Shown piece after piece: positions 39,601-50,204 of a stretch of 64,000 nt of DNA. The stretch lies in assembly GCF_013373865.1 (NCBI RefSeq), contig NC_050473.1:7265710-7329709 (forward strand). The letters run 5' to 3'. How positions within the stretch are numbered: the first letter of the stretch is position 1; each line of letters opens with the position of its first letter. The position numbers and the translations under genes are program-made. Below the pieces are notes generated by a model, which was not told where the DNA came from, did no database searches, and saw only the letters and a program-made list of their open reading frames with translations. Source of the DNA: Monomorium pharaonis (Eukaryota; Arthropoda; Insecta; Hymenoptera; Formicidae).

Positions 39601-40299
39601 TGTGCCCAGAACCTACTGGAGCTCGGTAGGGTGGGAGGGCGCATCAGAATTTGCTCGGACAGTCAGGCAGCGCTCAAAGCGCTGGAAGGTCCGAGATTTA
39701 ACTCGCGGTTGGTCTGGGATTGTAAAATTGTACTAGACGAACTGGCGAAGAATAATGACGTTGGTCTAGTATGGGTCCCCGGGCATTCGGGGATCGAGGG
39801 CAACGAAATAGCCGACTTGCTTGCCAAGGAGGCAGCAGAAACAAGGTTGGTGGGACCGGAGCCGGCTGTTGGGATCTCCTTCTGCCTGGGCAGGAGAAGG
39901 ATCGGGAGCTGGCTCCGGGACCAGCACCTTGAGCACTGGAGGAAAGTTACGGGGGTCAAATGCAGACAGGCCGGAGCCTTGCTGGGAGACTGTCCCGGTG
40001 AGGACCTGGCCAGAAGCATGAGATCCCTAAATAGGAGGGACGCCAGGCTGGCGACGCAATTGCTCACGGGCCATGGCGACCTTAATTATCACCTGTATAA
40101 GCTGGGCAGTAGCGATACGCCCGACTGCAGGTGGTGTGGCGAAGAAGAGGAGACTAGTCTCCATATTCTTGGGAACTGCCCTGTATTGGTCGGACCAAGA
40201 GCACGCCTGCTGGGCTCAGGCATTCTGGAACCGGATCAGGTGGGACAGCTGCCCTTGGAGGATCTTCTCCGCTTCTGGAAGGAAGCGGGGCCCCGCTAA
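36622..40299 (+). CDS. LINE ORF2: endonuclease, reverse transcriptase, RNase H, CCHC
   Basis: An uninterrupted frame from the ORF1 stop to TAA at 40297-40299. Numbering from the GTG at 36676 (residue 1; about 1207 codons): APE-type endonuclease about 1-220, with QEPW near 33-36, GCDANAHH 136-143 and SDHR 212-215; reverse transcriptase about 440-745, with FRPISL, FLDIEGAF 578-585, GCPQGGVLSPLLW and the YADD active site at 667-670; RNase H about 928-1056, with TDGS 933-936, E969, SDSQ 994-997 and GHSGIEGNEIADLLA; then a C-terminal knuckle C1151-x2-C1154-x8-H1163-x4-C1168. It cuts target DNA and copies the element RNA by target-primed reverse transcription. No in-frame ATG precedes residue 383, so the endonuclease domain must be reached by a non-AUG start, stop readthrough or frameshift, or the start has been lost. 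All main catalytic motifs are intact. Confidence 0.92.
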   Translation, partial: GQGRARPKGLVFTVDGTGVGFTQINLHHSKGASAALARRQARVHTAISLIQEPWLVRGGIRGLAGCGRLFKSPQDERPRACVAVKGLEAQLLPNFCSRDLVAVVIEAISETRTRRRVVVASGYFPHEEDDPLPSDLVVRLVEYCQKEQLSLILGCDANAHHTVWGSTDTNRRGEKLLEFLVSTDLEILNRGNEPTFVTAVRREVLDLTVCSRRLVWEVTGWRVSDEPSLSDHRQITFRLAKAKAKVRTVRDPRKTDWDSFREDLAVGLREFPKRHGTSQEIELCVEHLQRALINSFESNCPERTVRNDRKVSWWSPKLQDLRGAARRAWNRARNTGRQADWDLHRRAQKVYRDSVVRAKKESWRRFCESVEGIPEAARLGRILARSQDAALEAIRLDDGTMVSGERCLTHLLESNFPGFCRDPGADIQQETLDPCRARENDWSLAAKIVRPDRVKRAVGGFKPFKSAGPDRVFPALLQEGLEQITGPLTRTMRACLALGYTPRAWRQARVVFIPKAGRTGYSSAKDFRPISLTSFLLKTLERLVDIYIRDVVLLRHPLHANQHAYRTGYSTETALHSAVSFIEEQLEKKGYAVGTFLDIEGAFNNTPHEVVCEEAARRGVPEKIVEWIKGMLKRQVTASLGTVSVSGWVERGCPQGGVLSPLLWCLVADSLLGTLNERGILTLGYADDLAILVRGPFLETLLELTQGALEVVEEWCGRTGLSVNPLKTGLVVFTRKYKVGPVEGPVLGGTRLVPTGTAKYLGVILDRKLAWREHLENRCKSVCSYLWVCRRTFGQTWGLKPRIVHWIYTAILRPRLLYASVVWWPRVLKKTAASALEHIRALVLRGALGAMRTTPVAAMGMLLGIEPLDRVVVAAAAAAAYRLRCESRWRAGALHTRFPEGILSGPIFAMGQDRRPVIRTFERRYKISFPKRWEWDGSKGPVPRDGDVWFTDGSRTSTGSGAGLYCQRDRTRMVVPLGEHATVFQAEVVAIMRCAQNLLELGRVGGRIRICSDSQAALKALEGPRFNSRLVWDCKIVLDELAKNNDVGLVWVPGHSGIEGNEIADLLAKEAAETRLVGPEPAVGISFCLGRRRIGSWLRDQHLEHWRKVTGVKCRQAGALLGDCPGEDLARSMRSLNRRDARLATQLLTGHGDLNYHLYKLGSSDTPDCRWCGEEEETSLHILGNCPVLVGPRARLLGSGILEPDQVGQLPLEDLLRFWKEAGPR

Positions 40300-40401
40300 G
40301 GGCGGCTGACAACGGGGAGATACAATGGACTCTGTCTGAGTGTCAGAGGCGGGACCCATTTGAGGACTGCCCCCCGAACTCATTATTATTATTATTATTA
40401 T
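40300..40401 (+). repeat. LINE 3'UTR and (ATT)n tail
   Basis: An ~80-bp GC-rich 3'UTR is followed by six and two-thirds ATT units (40382-40401) abutting the right target duplication. Simple-repeat tails instead of poly(A) are known for I-, R1- and LOA-type LINEs. Confidence 0.85.
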
Positions 40402-40415
40402 TATATCTGAAAATT
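40402..40415 (+). repeat. Target-site duplication, right copy
   Basis: TATATCTGAAAATT, identical to 35192-35205. Confidence 0.9.
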
Positions 40416-42272
40416 AAAGATAAAATCAGAAAAAAGTTTTCTCTAATATTTAAGAAGAAGAAACGAAGATGTCTTCTCGACTATCTTCTCGCTTTTATTA
40501 TTATCGCCTATGTTTATTTAGTTTATTTAACTCAGCATACAAACGGTTAATTTTCTGAAATACAGTAACGAATAAATATAATTTTCTATTGTATTCTATG
40601 AAAAGTAAAATAAGAAAATTTTAATGGTATTTGTCCGTTAAATGTTTCGCGAAATCCGATGCATAAATCACCCCGTTCAATTGCGTCAAATTAATCTTTT
40701 CTTGATGCTCTTATACTTCATTGTTCCGCTCTTGGTTTTTGTTACGTGTGATTAGCTCTTCGTTAAAATCAGCCACGAAGGCAATATTTCGCAGCGGCAA
40801 CGAAACAATTAACGACGTCATCCGGCCCGGTACGAAAAAGATGCCGTGAAAAACTGCAGTTGTTTTCTGCGGGCGATTATTTTCTGGGTATCGACCTGGG
40901 ATGGGGGATGGCGAAAGTGTGCCACAGTAATTTTCTTGGACGTTGTTTTACATGGCGCATCGTCGGCTGTTAATCTTGCCAATTAACGATCTTCAGATGA
41001 CATAAAAACCATGGCGGCGACGAAGTAGAAGCGACGCGTAAAAAGGAAGGTAACTCGAAACTCTTGTAGTAAAACGGAGGAAAATTGGTGGAATTAATGG
41101 CGTGTATCCGCGCCCGTCATAATCTTCAAATAATTACGCTCATAATTTTACGATCTTTCAACATCCTACTTAAACTTCGGAAGAAATGTCCCCGTTCAAA
41201 GATTTCTCAAGTTGGTTATTATCGCAATTTTTATATTCTTAGAAGAAAGAAAGAAGATAAAGGTAACAATTCTTTAACAGTGCAAATTGAAAAACTTTGA
41301 AATGCAGATACAACCGAACACAACGTTGTTTCCGCATGAATATTAGACGATTGATTTTTGTAATTAAAAAATTGTATTATAATATAAATTTCCATGTCGC
41401 AAGACCATCGGGAAGTTTATAGAAGGGGTTATGAATCAAAAGAATCTATGCAAATAACAACGAAGATAGATAAAAAAAAACATGAAGCAAAAGATAGAAT
41501 CGGGATCACGCTTTTAACGATGAGGGAATTAAAATATAATAAAATGCAAGAAGCGCATCGATTCATCGCCAGCGCGGTTTTTCTTGACGAAAAGAGTCGA
41601 TGAAAAGCAGAATTGATTTGGATTATGGAGATTATCTTTGAATGAAATACGAGACGATCGTTTTAGTAAATTGCAAAAATATTACTGCAGACCGTGGGAG
41701 ATTCGTTGTCGTGATTGTCGCGGGTGTTTATCTCCGACGATCTCCTTCCCGCGCGCGTCCCGGCAATGCAAGAAATGTCGAATTAAATCTCCGGGTAGCG
41801 GAGGTGCATGCTAATTAAGATGTAACATTGACTAATGGCCGCTAATTCTAACGCGCATAAATGAAATATAATTCATCCTGCGGCTATATTACACCGTAGT
41901 CGGTTTATACGCGGCGCACTTACTTTCGCAGGAACGTGCTGGGTGATTTAAGTATCCACCATTAATAAGGACAGCTACTACACTGGAATAAGCGTGTTCG
42001 ATGCGATTTTTAACTGTTATTAATTTCATGGGCGCTACCTCGAGTCGCATTTCGCCGTCAGGTGCATCGACGAAAGAGGACTCTTCTTTTAATTGAATTT
42101 ACATCCGAACGCTAGAACAATTTTTATGTGATTATCGAATGCTCTTACAACATGTACAAAATGCTTTAAGCCTTTTCTCGTAAGAGACGTTTTCGATTTA
42201 TAATTCATAATTAATTTTCTTCAATAAAAATATTAGATGCTCTAATAACATTGAGTCAAAAAATTGTGGACG
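40416..42272. other. Non-coding DNA, nothing identified
   Basis: AT-rich with a GC-richer stretch near 40740-41070 and 41690-41800. The frames at 41085-41300 and 41394-41603 are short, Lys/Arg-rich and unrecognised. Confidence 0.5.
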
Positions 42273-42274
42273 TA

Positions 42275-42478
42275 CACGGAGAGAATTTTCTCTTAAAAAT
42301 TACCCTGAAAATCGTGGTAATTGTAAGATGTGAACCTCAAAGAATTTTGCTATACTTTTAACGAAATTTATTAAAATTTTAATGAAATTTGGCTAAATTT
42401 TACTAAATTTTACTTCTAACGAAGTCTCACAATTGCCACGATTTTAAGGGTAATTTTTAAGATAAAATTCTCTCCGTG
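42275..42478. mobile_element. Fold-back MITE, family A copy 2
   Basis: 204 bp flanked by TA (42273-42274 and 42479-42480). The first ~55 bases (CACGGAGAGAATTTTCTCTT, then an AAATTACCCTGAAAATCGTGG block) are nearly the reverse complement of the last ~55, so the whole element can fold into one hairpin. The ends and internal blocks match copy 1 at 14850-15015. No coding capacity; probably a Tc1/mariner-type non-autonomous element. Confidence 0.8.
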
Positions 42479-42480
42479 TA

Positions 42481-45320
42481 GATTTACAATTTACAAATTA
42501 TAATTTAAGAGTAAATGCAAGTAAGAAATTTTTTAAAATCTTAATTAATTTCATTATTTCAACGAAACTTTAATATTAAAGATTATTTCAAAAAATTTGT
42601 TCGTAAATAATCCGTCTATTCCATAATTCGCAGTTGCGTAGCGCAATGTTTATGAATAGCAATTTTACTTGTCTAGATCTAAATGGATTAAAGAATAGCG
42701 GTCAGTCACAAAGAAAATCGTTGATATACCCAGCATAAGAGGCATCTATTTTGCCCGGTTCGTCCTTGGCTTTGACGGAAAAGCTGCGAGTTCCGCGCCG
42801 CAAAGTTTATCTTGCCTGTCCTACGGTTTTCTTTTCGCAAGAAAGAAAAAGGAGGACGACGCGGAAGAACGTCAGAAAAGTTTCGGCGGCGGAAAAGAGA
42901 GAGAGAAAGAGAGAAAGAGGGAGGTCTCCCCGAGAAGTGCTCTCAGCGTGGAAACGAGAAAAATCACGGAAAGCGCGCGAGCGTGTGCGAGTAGCGCGCC
43001 CCGCATCTCAAGGATTTCTCTCGGGTTAAAGTCACCGAAATCCCGGCCGGGCAAACGAAATTAGGAGCACGATGAACTGGTCCTTTGCGAAAACTCAGCT
43101 CCGAGTAAAGGGAGAGAAAGCTGAGACTGGGTCTTGTTAGAATCCGATAAAATCTCTCGCGAATACGTTGGACGCTCCATCGAACATTGAAACACGACAC
43201 GCCATTCTTCCCCCCCCCCCCTTCCCTTGCTCTCCTCTCTCTGCGAGAGAGCTGCTTTGTGCTCTCTTTCTTGCGAAGTCAATTGCGAATTAGTAATCAA
43301 ATAGTCGGCAATTATTTATTAAAACGAAATGGCATAATATGTAGAAGATAGATGTGGCTCAATTCTCGTGCGATAAAAATAATAAAAATATTTTCTAAAT
43401 TGACTACAAAATCGGTGAAGTTCAGCTAGTAATACTTTCCTCAGATCATAAAATCTTATTCTGTGATAATCTTTTAATATACGATTCTGTGACGAATGCT
43501 GTTGCTAGGGTTGCCGCTACTTATGTTGTCTTTATGTAATAAACTTCAGCTAATACTTTATTTTCTTACGAAGAAATAAACTTCACGCCGTTTACTGAGC
43601 TTGTCAGGATTAAAGTGTTCCTTTTGCTCTTCCACGCAGAAATAAGAAATTTTTCGCGATATAACAATTTTGATATGACAGATAATTTTCTCGTATTATA
43701 CAAGTAAGTTTGCAATTTTATGCGCGGGAAAATTGCAGAAGAAAGTATTTAGTCTTCTATGAAACATAAAAAAGCGCAAAAAGTAAAAAGTAAATGAGAT
43801 ACGTATTGTATACTGAAAAAAAGTGCAATTATTTACGACATATAATTTCTATAAATTAAATATCGCGTATAAATATTTTTCGGTATCATTGAAACGATTA
43901 ATTCTATCATTAGAACGCCGTGCATTTTCACAGAGACCATCATATGTATATTTTTCTAAACCGGAGGATATTCGAGCGGAAATCGCACCGACATTCCGCG
44001 ATATAAATTTCATTGAGATAATATTAATAAAGCAGTCCAAAAAGAATTTTTATTTGACTCTGCATGGGTTTTAGATAAACCGCACCGGAAGAAACAGTTA
44101 ATGTATGATGACATTAGCTGGCTTTTTTGCGAAATCTACCATTTAAAATCGATCGTGTACAAATAACGTCCGTCGACGCGAAACGTATTAGGATAATAAT
44201 CTGGTAATCGTGGTAAATGTGCCACCGCGTTCGTCCTCGATATTGTCCGTTCTTTGTACACGACGTGACACTGTGTCAGCTTCGGAAATTAAAAATATTC
44301 AGCGAACATTCGCTGAAAAAAAAAAAAAAGAGAACAATCGGTTTACCTGTTTTCAGCATCAACGAGATAATTCTTTCCCATTCGCCTTTGCAAACGGCCG
44401 CGTCCGGGTTACGAGTCTCGCCGTTCTCCTATGTCTCCCTTTTCCCCTCCGAGCCGAGGGAGATTGCTTCTGGCACCCTGCTCGGAATAACAAATATAAA
44501 CCGACGATTTGCAACCGCTGACGTAAAAGGGACCATCCCCCGCGGCCTCGTGCATATATCTAGAAACACAATTTATAGATCCTTATATTATACATGTATC
44601 GCATGGACGGTATATCGAGTTTAGAGTTGAGCAATAAAAAATGTAAAAGGAAATATTTATTTAGCAAGTGCATCAACAGCGGTAAACAGAAGTAATAGAT
44701 TTAATAACAACACATTCGGTAAAAAAGAATAAATTTCGAGATTTTTGTATTTTCTTGTAAGAGGCAATAAAAAATAAATAAATTTTGCGCGGCACCGACA
44801 ACCAATTGGATTCACGAGCCAAATAGCGCTAAGGATCTGATTTTTTTTACGAGTTATTTGTTCATCATTGTAGTATCGTGCAAAGAAAACATGAAAATAA
44901 ACGGATCTTCAATTCTAAGATAAACGATATTATTATAATAAAAATTGATATTATTAAGTTAGTTTTGTCGAGTCAGCTAATTATAGTGCCGAGCTTTTTT
45001 TCGTCTGCTCTTTCACAAAACGTTGACATTATGTTACAATTTTTATATACAATAAACCCGTCGATGTGTCAACATTGCGGTTTATTTCTATCGAGTTAAA
45101 ACCCGAGCTGTTTTTCTCGAGAATTGCCGACGCTGGCTATCATTTATATAATAACTGTGCCATGTATTATTTCGAATTTGACATTGCATTCCTATAATTT
45201 CGTGTCACCTCTTATACGTTAACGATTTGACGAGTGTATACCACGAGATCAGTGATAGAACTGTAGCATGGTCAGACATGCTATTACCATATAATTTTGT
45301 GTAATACAAATTGAGAGCTG
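42481..45320. other. Non-coding DNA with a GC/purine-rich patch
   Basis: 42740-43270 is GC-richer, with purine-rich GAGAGAAAGAGAG runs and a C-run at 43210-43221. The Arg/Glu-rich open frames there are composition artefacts. 44210-44620 is another GC-richer patch with overlapping frames on the plus strand, none recognised. The rest is AT-rich. Confidence 0.5.
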
Positions 45321-45323
45321 TTC

Positions 45324-45595
45324 ACTGTAAAAAATTTATATAAAATTACATTATAGATAATTATGAGACTCACTAGTAGATGTAAATTTTTGCATGTTTA
45401 TAATTTTCCAGTACACAAAAAAAATAATTTAATTTATAATAAATTTGTTTACAGTGTATAAAAAAATGTGTAAAAACAAATTAAGAAATTATTAACAAAT
45501 CATATACAAAATTATAAACAGATGAAAATTTACACCTATTATAGTGCATCTCAAAATTATATAATAAGTGTAATTTTATACAAATTTATTACAGT
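45324..45595. mobile_element. Large fold-back element (~272 bp), family C
   Basis: Long imperfect terminal inverted repeats. The left arm begins ACTGTAAAAAATTTATATAA; the right arm in reverse complement begins ACTGTAATAAATTTGTATAA, and pairing continues through TTATGAGACTCACTA / TTTTGAGATGCACTA and GTAAATTTTTGCATG / GTAAATTTTCATCTG, giving arms of roughly 85-100 bases. Non-coding. No unambiguous target duplication at the ends. Confidence 0.65.
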
Positions 45596-45599
45596 ACTT

Positions 45600-48500
45600 A
45601 GACAATAAAAACTTATAAGGTTATTCCACACGTTAAATTGTTGAATTTGACTTATTCGCGAAAAATTCGAACAACATACATAACATTTATACTAGTATAT
45701 ATTGTTGTTATTGAATGTTATTTTAAATCTAAATCTAAATTATACAATATAGAAAAAATATACAAATCCATTATTACATAATATTACAAATTATACAAGT
45801 AATTTATTTAAATTAAGAATTGTTAATTTTTTTCGAAAGTCGATCTTTTTTTAACAAAAATATTGAGGTACTATTTTTGTTATAAGCGATATTAAAAGAG
45901 AGCTAAACCTCGAGATGCTAAACGAATAATAAAACGATATTCTTAATCTCGGAAATTTGCTTTAATTAAATTTTAATTTGAGATGTAATTACAAAAACGT
46001 GTTGACAAATCTATAGCACAAAAAATTAAGAAGTTGTAATAAATGAAGACTTTTCTCGGTACTTTGTTAAAGAAGAATCGACTTTAAAGTAGCTTTTAAA
46101 GAATTTCTCATTAAAAGAACATTCGGTGGTTTTGAGATATATTGTATACTTGTGGGAAATCAAGTGGCAATAATGTCGTGTCAGAAGAGCGATAAAAATC
46201 GCAATTAGTTATCAGACGCAGATTCGCAATACTTCAATAATGGTAGAACCAATTGAAATTTTCATTTGATGCAAAATTTCTCATTGTCAAGTTTATTTTG
46301 CATTAACATTCTTTTATATATTTTTATGTATTTATAATGCACAGTGAATGTAGTATCAAACATAAAAGAAAAGTGTTTCTCTTTATGTTTGCATGTAACA
46401 TAAAATGCAGATATATACTCTTATCTTCAACTTTGGATGTGCAAGGTTTCGAATCGTGGTGAAAAAATTATACTTCAAGGTACATGTACAATTTTTCACT
46501 CTTAAATCGACATGACTTTTTCATATTCATTTGTATAAAACAAAAAATTGTTAACGAGATGATAAAAAATGTCTCCCTCCTGTTGATCTATTAATACAAT
46601 TTCTTCGTACAAGAGTTTCTCTGGCGTATTGGTTCTCTTATTTCTACCTTTCCTATTTGAAAAGTTCGACGTAACTCTGATCCCCCGATGAAACCTGTCG
46701 ATCAGTCGCACTGCAGCGCTCGTCATGGAACGAGATTGCATTGGTCCCATTTGGTCCCGGCTTTGAGCGTTATTCCCGGTTCGTCCTTTGAGCTGGTTGA
46801 CGTCTGAAATCGTATCATGCAACGCAGCTAGAACGCGGCGCGCATCCGAAACGTTGCGGAATCGGTTTAACCCTCCCCGTCGTCGGCTGGGCGCGACCAT
46901 CCCCGAAAAAAAAGAGGCACTTCACCCGATGCCGAGTAGCGAGTTATTCGTGGTGAAATTACTCGTACCACTCAGCAAGATTGAAGGAGGAATCTTTGAT
47001 CCCGCAATTTTCTGCCGCCCTCATCTGGACGCGATGTTTCGCGTCTGTCGCGCGGTTAGACGGGGTAAGCGAATCTTTTTGATGTGTGGGGGGTGGCGCG
47101 TTTGCCTAAGGCCCTCCCCCCGTCCTGGGTCGGCGAATAAAATTTTCATCGCTGATTTACGAGATCAAAAGTATTTTCCGTGATGATATAAGTGCGTGTA
47201 CAGATAATATTTCTCGCGGAAAAGCGCAGGTAAAATGTTGCACGACCCCGTAGGTCTAGTTTCACCAAAAGGGACTCCGCAATGCAATACGTCTGTCATT
47301 TGACATCAACCGATGATGCATCAGGTTTTTCTCTCGTGCGAAATTGAAACAAGAGTTCGCTTAATCAGTGATATAATTTTGCAAAAATTTATAAATGCTT
47401 CCCCTCTCCCACATAAAAAAATCGATTGGCACAGATATACAGTATATAAGTAAGCAAAACGCACAGCAAAAATTACCATTGTAATTATCATTGCTGTTAA
47501 GAAAATTTTGTTAAAAAGTTTATCCACCTTTGAATCCTTTACAGTCAACCGATTTGTTTGAAGAGCACAGAGTAAAACGATCATATTACAGATCTTTTGA
47601 GGCTAGATCCATTAAAAATCGTTGCGGAAGAGTTAAATCGAGCGGTTTTACAAGAGATCTAAGCGTATTATTTTGGATATCTCGGAGCATAAAGTGCAAA
47701 GCGAGAGAGATAAGTGCGGCGTCGTTATCATTCCGCTTGTGGCCGCGGCTTCCCCGCGGCAAAATCGGTAACGGTATCACGTACGGGAGCAAGCATTCTC
47801 TGATTCCGGCGGCCACGGCGGTTTCACGTCATATCCAGACTGAAAATTGGGAAATGCTCCTAATTTTCGTCGGCGTATAGCCGCGCGCAACATTTCATCG
47901 CCGCCGCTGGACCCGATGCTTACAACAGCGCACGCTACCATCGCAGGCTGATTGCACACGTTTCACATTATCGCGCGATCATTGGGGAATAACGTTTGCC
48001 TCGTGTTCGCTGGCAGGTGATAATTGTCCCGTGGGATCGGCACGAGCGCGCGGCTGCGAGAAAGAATATCAAGTGACGGAATATAATTGCGACATATATT
48101 TAATTTCACAGAGGAGATAATTACCTCGGTTTAATTTTAATTGTTTGGCCGCAAATTTCTACGTCACTCGTATCGTTATAAATGCATATATGTATGTATA
48201 TATATATGTATATATATGTATATATACGCCGTCGAGAGTAAACCTAGGGGAATTATGGACGGAATGAAGAGCAACGTAATGACGGTTAATTATGCATAAT
48301 AATATTAATAATTTTTAATAACCGCCGTGTACGGCCGTAATATTTAAATGAAATGAGGGAATTTTTCCTCCATATTTTTTTGGAACGTTTTGTATTCGAC
48401 AGGGAAGAATTAATTATCAAATATATCACTGAATTTATATTTGCATACTGACGCATTTTTATTCATATCATTTAATTTTACTATTATGTCATTTATTAAT

Positions 48501-48700
48501 CTTATAATTTATTATAAAAGATTTGTTGTGATACGAATCACGCGTAATTACATCATTATCGACAGAAGTTGATAAAAAATTAACATCAATTATGCCTGAC
48601 TTTTGAAAGCGTACGTTGTTAGCACAAAACAAAATAAAATTGGTTAAATTTGTGTCTATTTTAGTTGTCCCTCATTTATTTCATATTTTTCGTAAATAAA
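45600..48700. other. Non-coding DNA, no recognised gene
   Basis: 45600-46600 is AT-rich. 46600-47160 and 47590-48070 are GC-richer with overlapping frames on both strands (longest 132 codons, 46502-46900 minus), none with identifiable domains. A (TA)-rich microsatellite with TATG/TATATG variants lies at about 48185-48230. Confidence 0.45.
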
Positions 48701-48712
48701 ACTACAAAATAT

Positions 48713-49020
48713 ATTGATGAGGTACACGATTTAGACGACGCGCATTCAGCGATTCTCCTTCATATCTCCGGTAAAAAGTATCGAAGATTTTACCGAAGTA
48801 TCCGATAGATTTTAAGAAATGGACGGAGAGTAACGTTCCCGCGATCACAATGCTTATACAGAGGAAACAAAATATCGTTCTATACCAAGCATCCGAATCG
48901 ATCCGTCCCGTGAAAATAAACGTGACAGAGTTATACGGGCGATCTCTCAATCTCGTCAATGGATTCTTTAACGTCACACTTTCAATCGACGTCTCGTGCG
49001 CAACGTGTACGGAACGATAG
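48713..49020 (-). CDS. Possible terminal coding exon of an unknown membrane protein
   Basis: On the minus strand a frame of about 100 codons runs to a stop just after HQYIL (near 48713). It contains LKNPLTRLRDRPYNSVTF, a clear hydrophobic segment (TIFCFLCISIVIAGTLLSVHF), and a hydrophilic tail with FYRRYEGESLNARRLNR. The composition is protein-like and not low-complexity, unlike neighbouring frames. Upstream the frame runs into the (GT)n complement of the AC microsatellite, so its real 5' end must be a splice acceptor between 49010 and 49058 or it is not a gene; no strong YAG acceptor is visible. I do not recognise the family. Confidence 0.25.
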
Positions 49021-49057
49021 GGTAGAAAGAGGTAGGATAATACACAAGCGGATGGAA

Positions 49058-49058
<1 letters not shown>

Positions 49059-49138
<80 letters not shown>

Positions 49139-49150
49139 GCACACACACAC
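49059..49150. repeat. (AC)n microsatellite, ~92 bp
   Basis: AC dinucleotides from 49059 to 49134, then a GCACGC interruption and five more AC units. The long Cys/Val open frames across it are artefacts of the repeat. Confidence 0.95.
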
Positions 49151-49771
49151 ATACGCTGCCACAGGTACATACGTGCACGAACACAACAGCGACGTTACAG
49201 AATCGCGCGCGGGGGAACGCAAGGTCGGGAAGGAAGAAAAAGCGGGCCGGGGAGTTTTCGCCCGGGGCCGTGATATTACGTAATAAATCATCCGAATCTC
49301 TCGCGGTGTCATACAATATGGGCTTGTGCAGGTGAGCGACGTCTATACCAATTTTCATTCCGGGCGACATTCGACGGTTCTCGCGCCGTGCCCCCTCGGC
49401 CCTTTTCAGCGCGCCGCTCGCCGGCTCTCAGCCAATTCTATAACCAGGCTGCGCTTCCGTTGCCGACCGGAGATTAATTTCGTTCTACGTTCTTCTTCCC
49501 GAGACTCGTATTTCACGCGGCCGGGCGTCGACGAATCGCGGCGGGCGCCGCGCGTCGCGAAATTCGCTAACAAAATTAAGCCTTCGGACTTTTCACGTGT
49601 CACTCTGAACTGGGATGGAGCTTTATAATACCTGAGATACGTCTCGCCTTTAGCAATTGTTAATTGTTTATAGACTTAGCAATTTTGTTATAATATTTTT
49701 TATTTTTTATGTAAATACTTAATATTATTAACTTAATATATATTTCAAAATTGTTTGTCATTTTATATATA
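49151..49771. other. GC-rich patch then AT-rich flank of the Helitron
   Basis: 49180-49620 is GC- and CpG-rich, promoter-like in composition. A very short ATG-GGC-TTG-TGC-AG followed by GTGAGC at 49318-49337 could be a mini first exon (MGLC..., a myristoylation-type start) but is weak. 49630-49771 is AT-rich host sequence up to the A that precedes the Helitron CTAG. Confidence 0.4.
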
Positions 49772-49775
49772 CTAG

Positions 49776-49806
49776 ACCACAACATTGCGCGCGCTTCGCG
49801 CGCGCC
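49776..49806 (-). terminator. Helitron 3' hairpin
   Basis: GCGCGCGC, loop GAA, GCGCGCGC on the minus strand, ending 11 nt before CTAG. In Helitrons this stem-loop acts as the transposition termination signal. Unusually, the stem is pure alternating GC. Confidence 0.7.
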
Positions 49807-49850
49807 ACTTAGCATTTTTATATTGAACATTGCACTTTTTTTTCTTCTGT

Positions 49851-50150
49851 AATATTACTCTCACACACTTTATCATATTTAATGCCCTTCTCTATCTCAC
49901 GCTCTTTCTCCCACTCTCTAAATTATTAATTATAATATTAATGATATTAATTATATTATTTTCATATTGTTCAATATTACTCTTACACTTTATTTTCTTA
50001 TTTAATCCTCTTCTTTATCTCTCACGCTCTCCCACTCTCCTCCCTCCACCCCTCTCTCACTCGCTAAACACAAATTAGTGATTATATTATATTTTCATGT
50101 TTCTTAATATCACTCTTACATACTTTATCTCCATACTTAATCCCCTTTAA
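49851..50150. repeat. Degenerate 120-135-bp repeats next to the Helitron 3' end
   Basis: AATATTACTCTCACACACTTTAT recurs in variant form at 49851, 49973 and 50106, each followed by a TTAATCC/CCTTCT-like pyrimidine-rich stretch and an ATTATATTATTTTCAT-like block. That makes about two and a half diverged copies between the Helitron 3' hairpin and the satellite. Confidence 0.6.
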
Positions 50151-50204
50151 ATAAATTAAAAATTATAATATATTATATGTAATGTTACCTGTTAATTTTC
50201 AATC

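Larger units (their letters stand above)
35206..40401 (+). mobile_element. Full-length non-LTR retrotransposon (LINE), LOA/R1/I-group-like
   Basis: A 5.2-kb GC-rich element set in AT-rich DNA, with a GC-rich 5'UTR (35206-35569), a gag-like ORF1, an ORF2 with endonuclease, reverse transcriptase, RNase H and CCHC knuckle, a short 3'UTR and a terminal (ATT)n tract (40382-40401) instead of poly(A). A perfect 14-bp target duplication flanks it. RNase H in ORF2, the FTQINLHHSKGAS-type ORF2 beginning and the simple-repeat 3' tail fit the LOA/I/R1 group of insect LINEs; the exact clade is my inference. The long open ORF2 and the unmutated target duplication indicate a recent insertion. ORF1 carries a one-base frame break and ORF2 has no usable AUG. 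Confidence 0.93.

Noticed and set aside
42740..43060. Arg/Glu/Lys-rich ORFs
   Set aside because: They arise from purine-rich GAGAGAAAGAG simple sequence.
46440..46470. tRNA B-box-like GGTTTCGAATCGTG
   Set aside because: No matching A box or cloverleaf arms at the right spacing upstream.
46502..46900. 132-codon minus-strand ORF
   Set aside because: No recognisable motif, with an overlapping ORF on the other strand; composition fits a non-coding GC-richer patch. Not excluded, but unsupported.
48961..49312. Cys/Val-rich or Thr/His-rich ORFs of 62-112 codons
   Set aside because: Created by the (AC)n microsatellite; composition is entirely repeat-driven.
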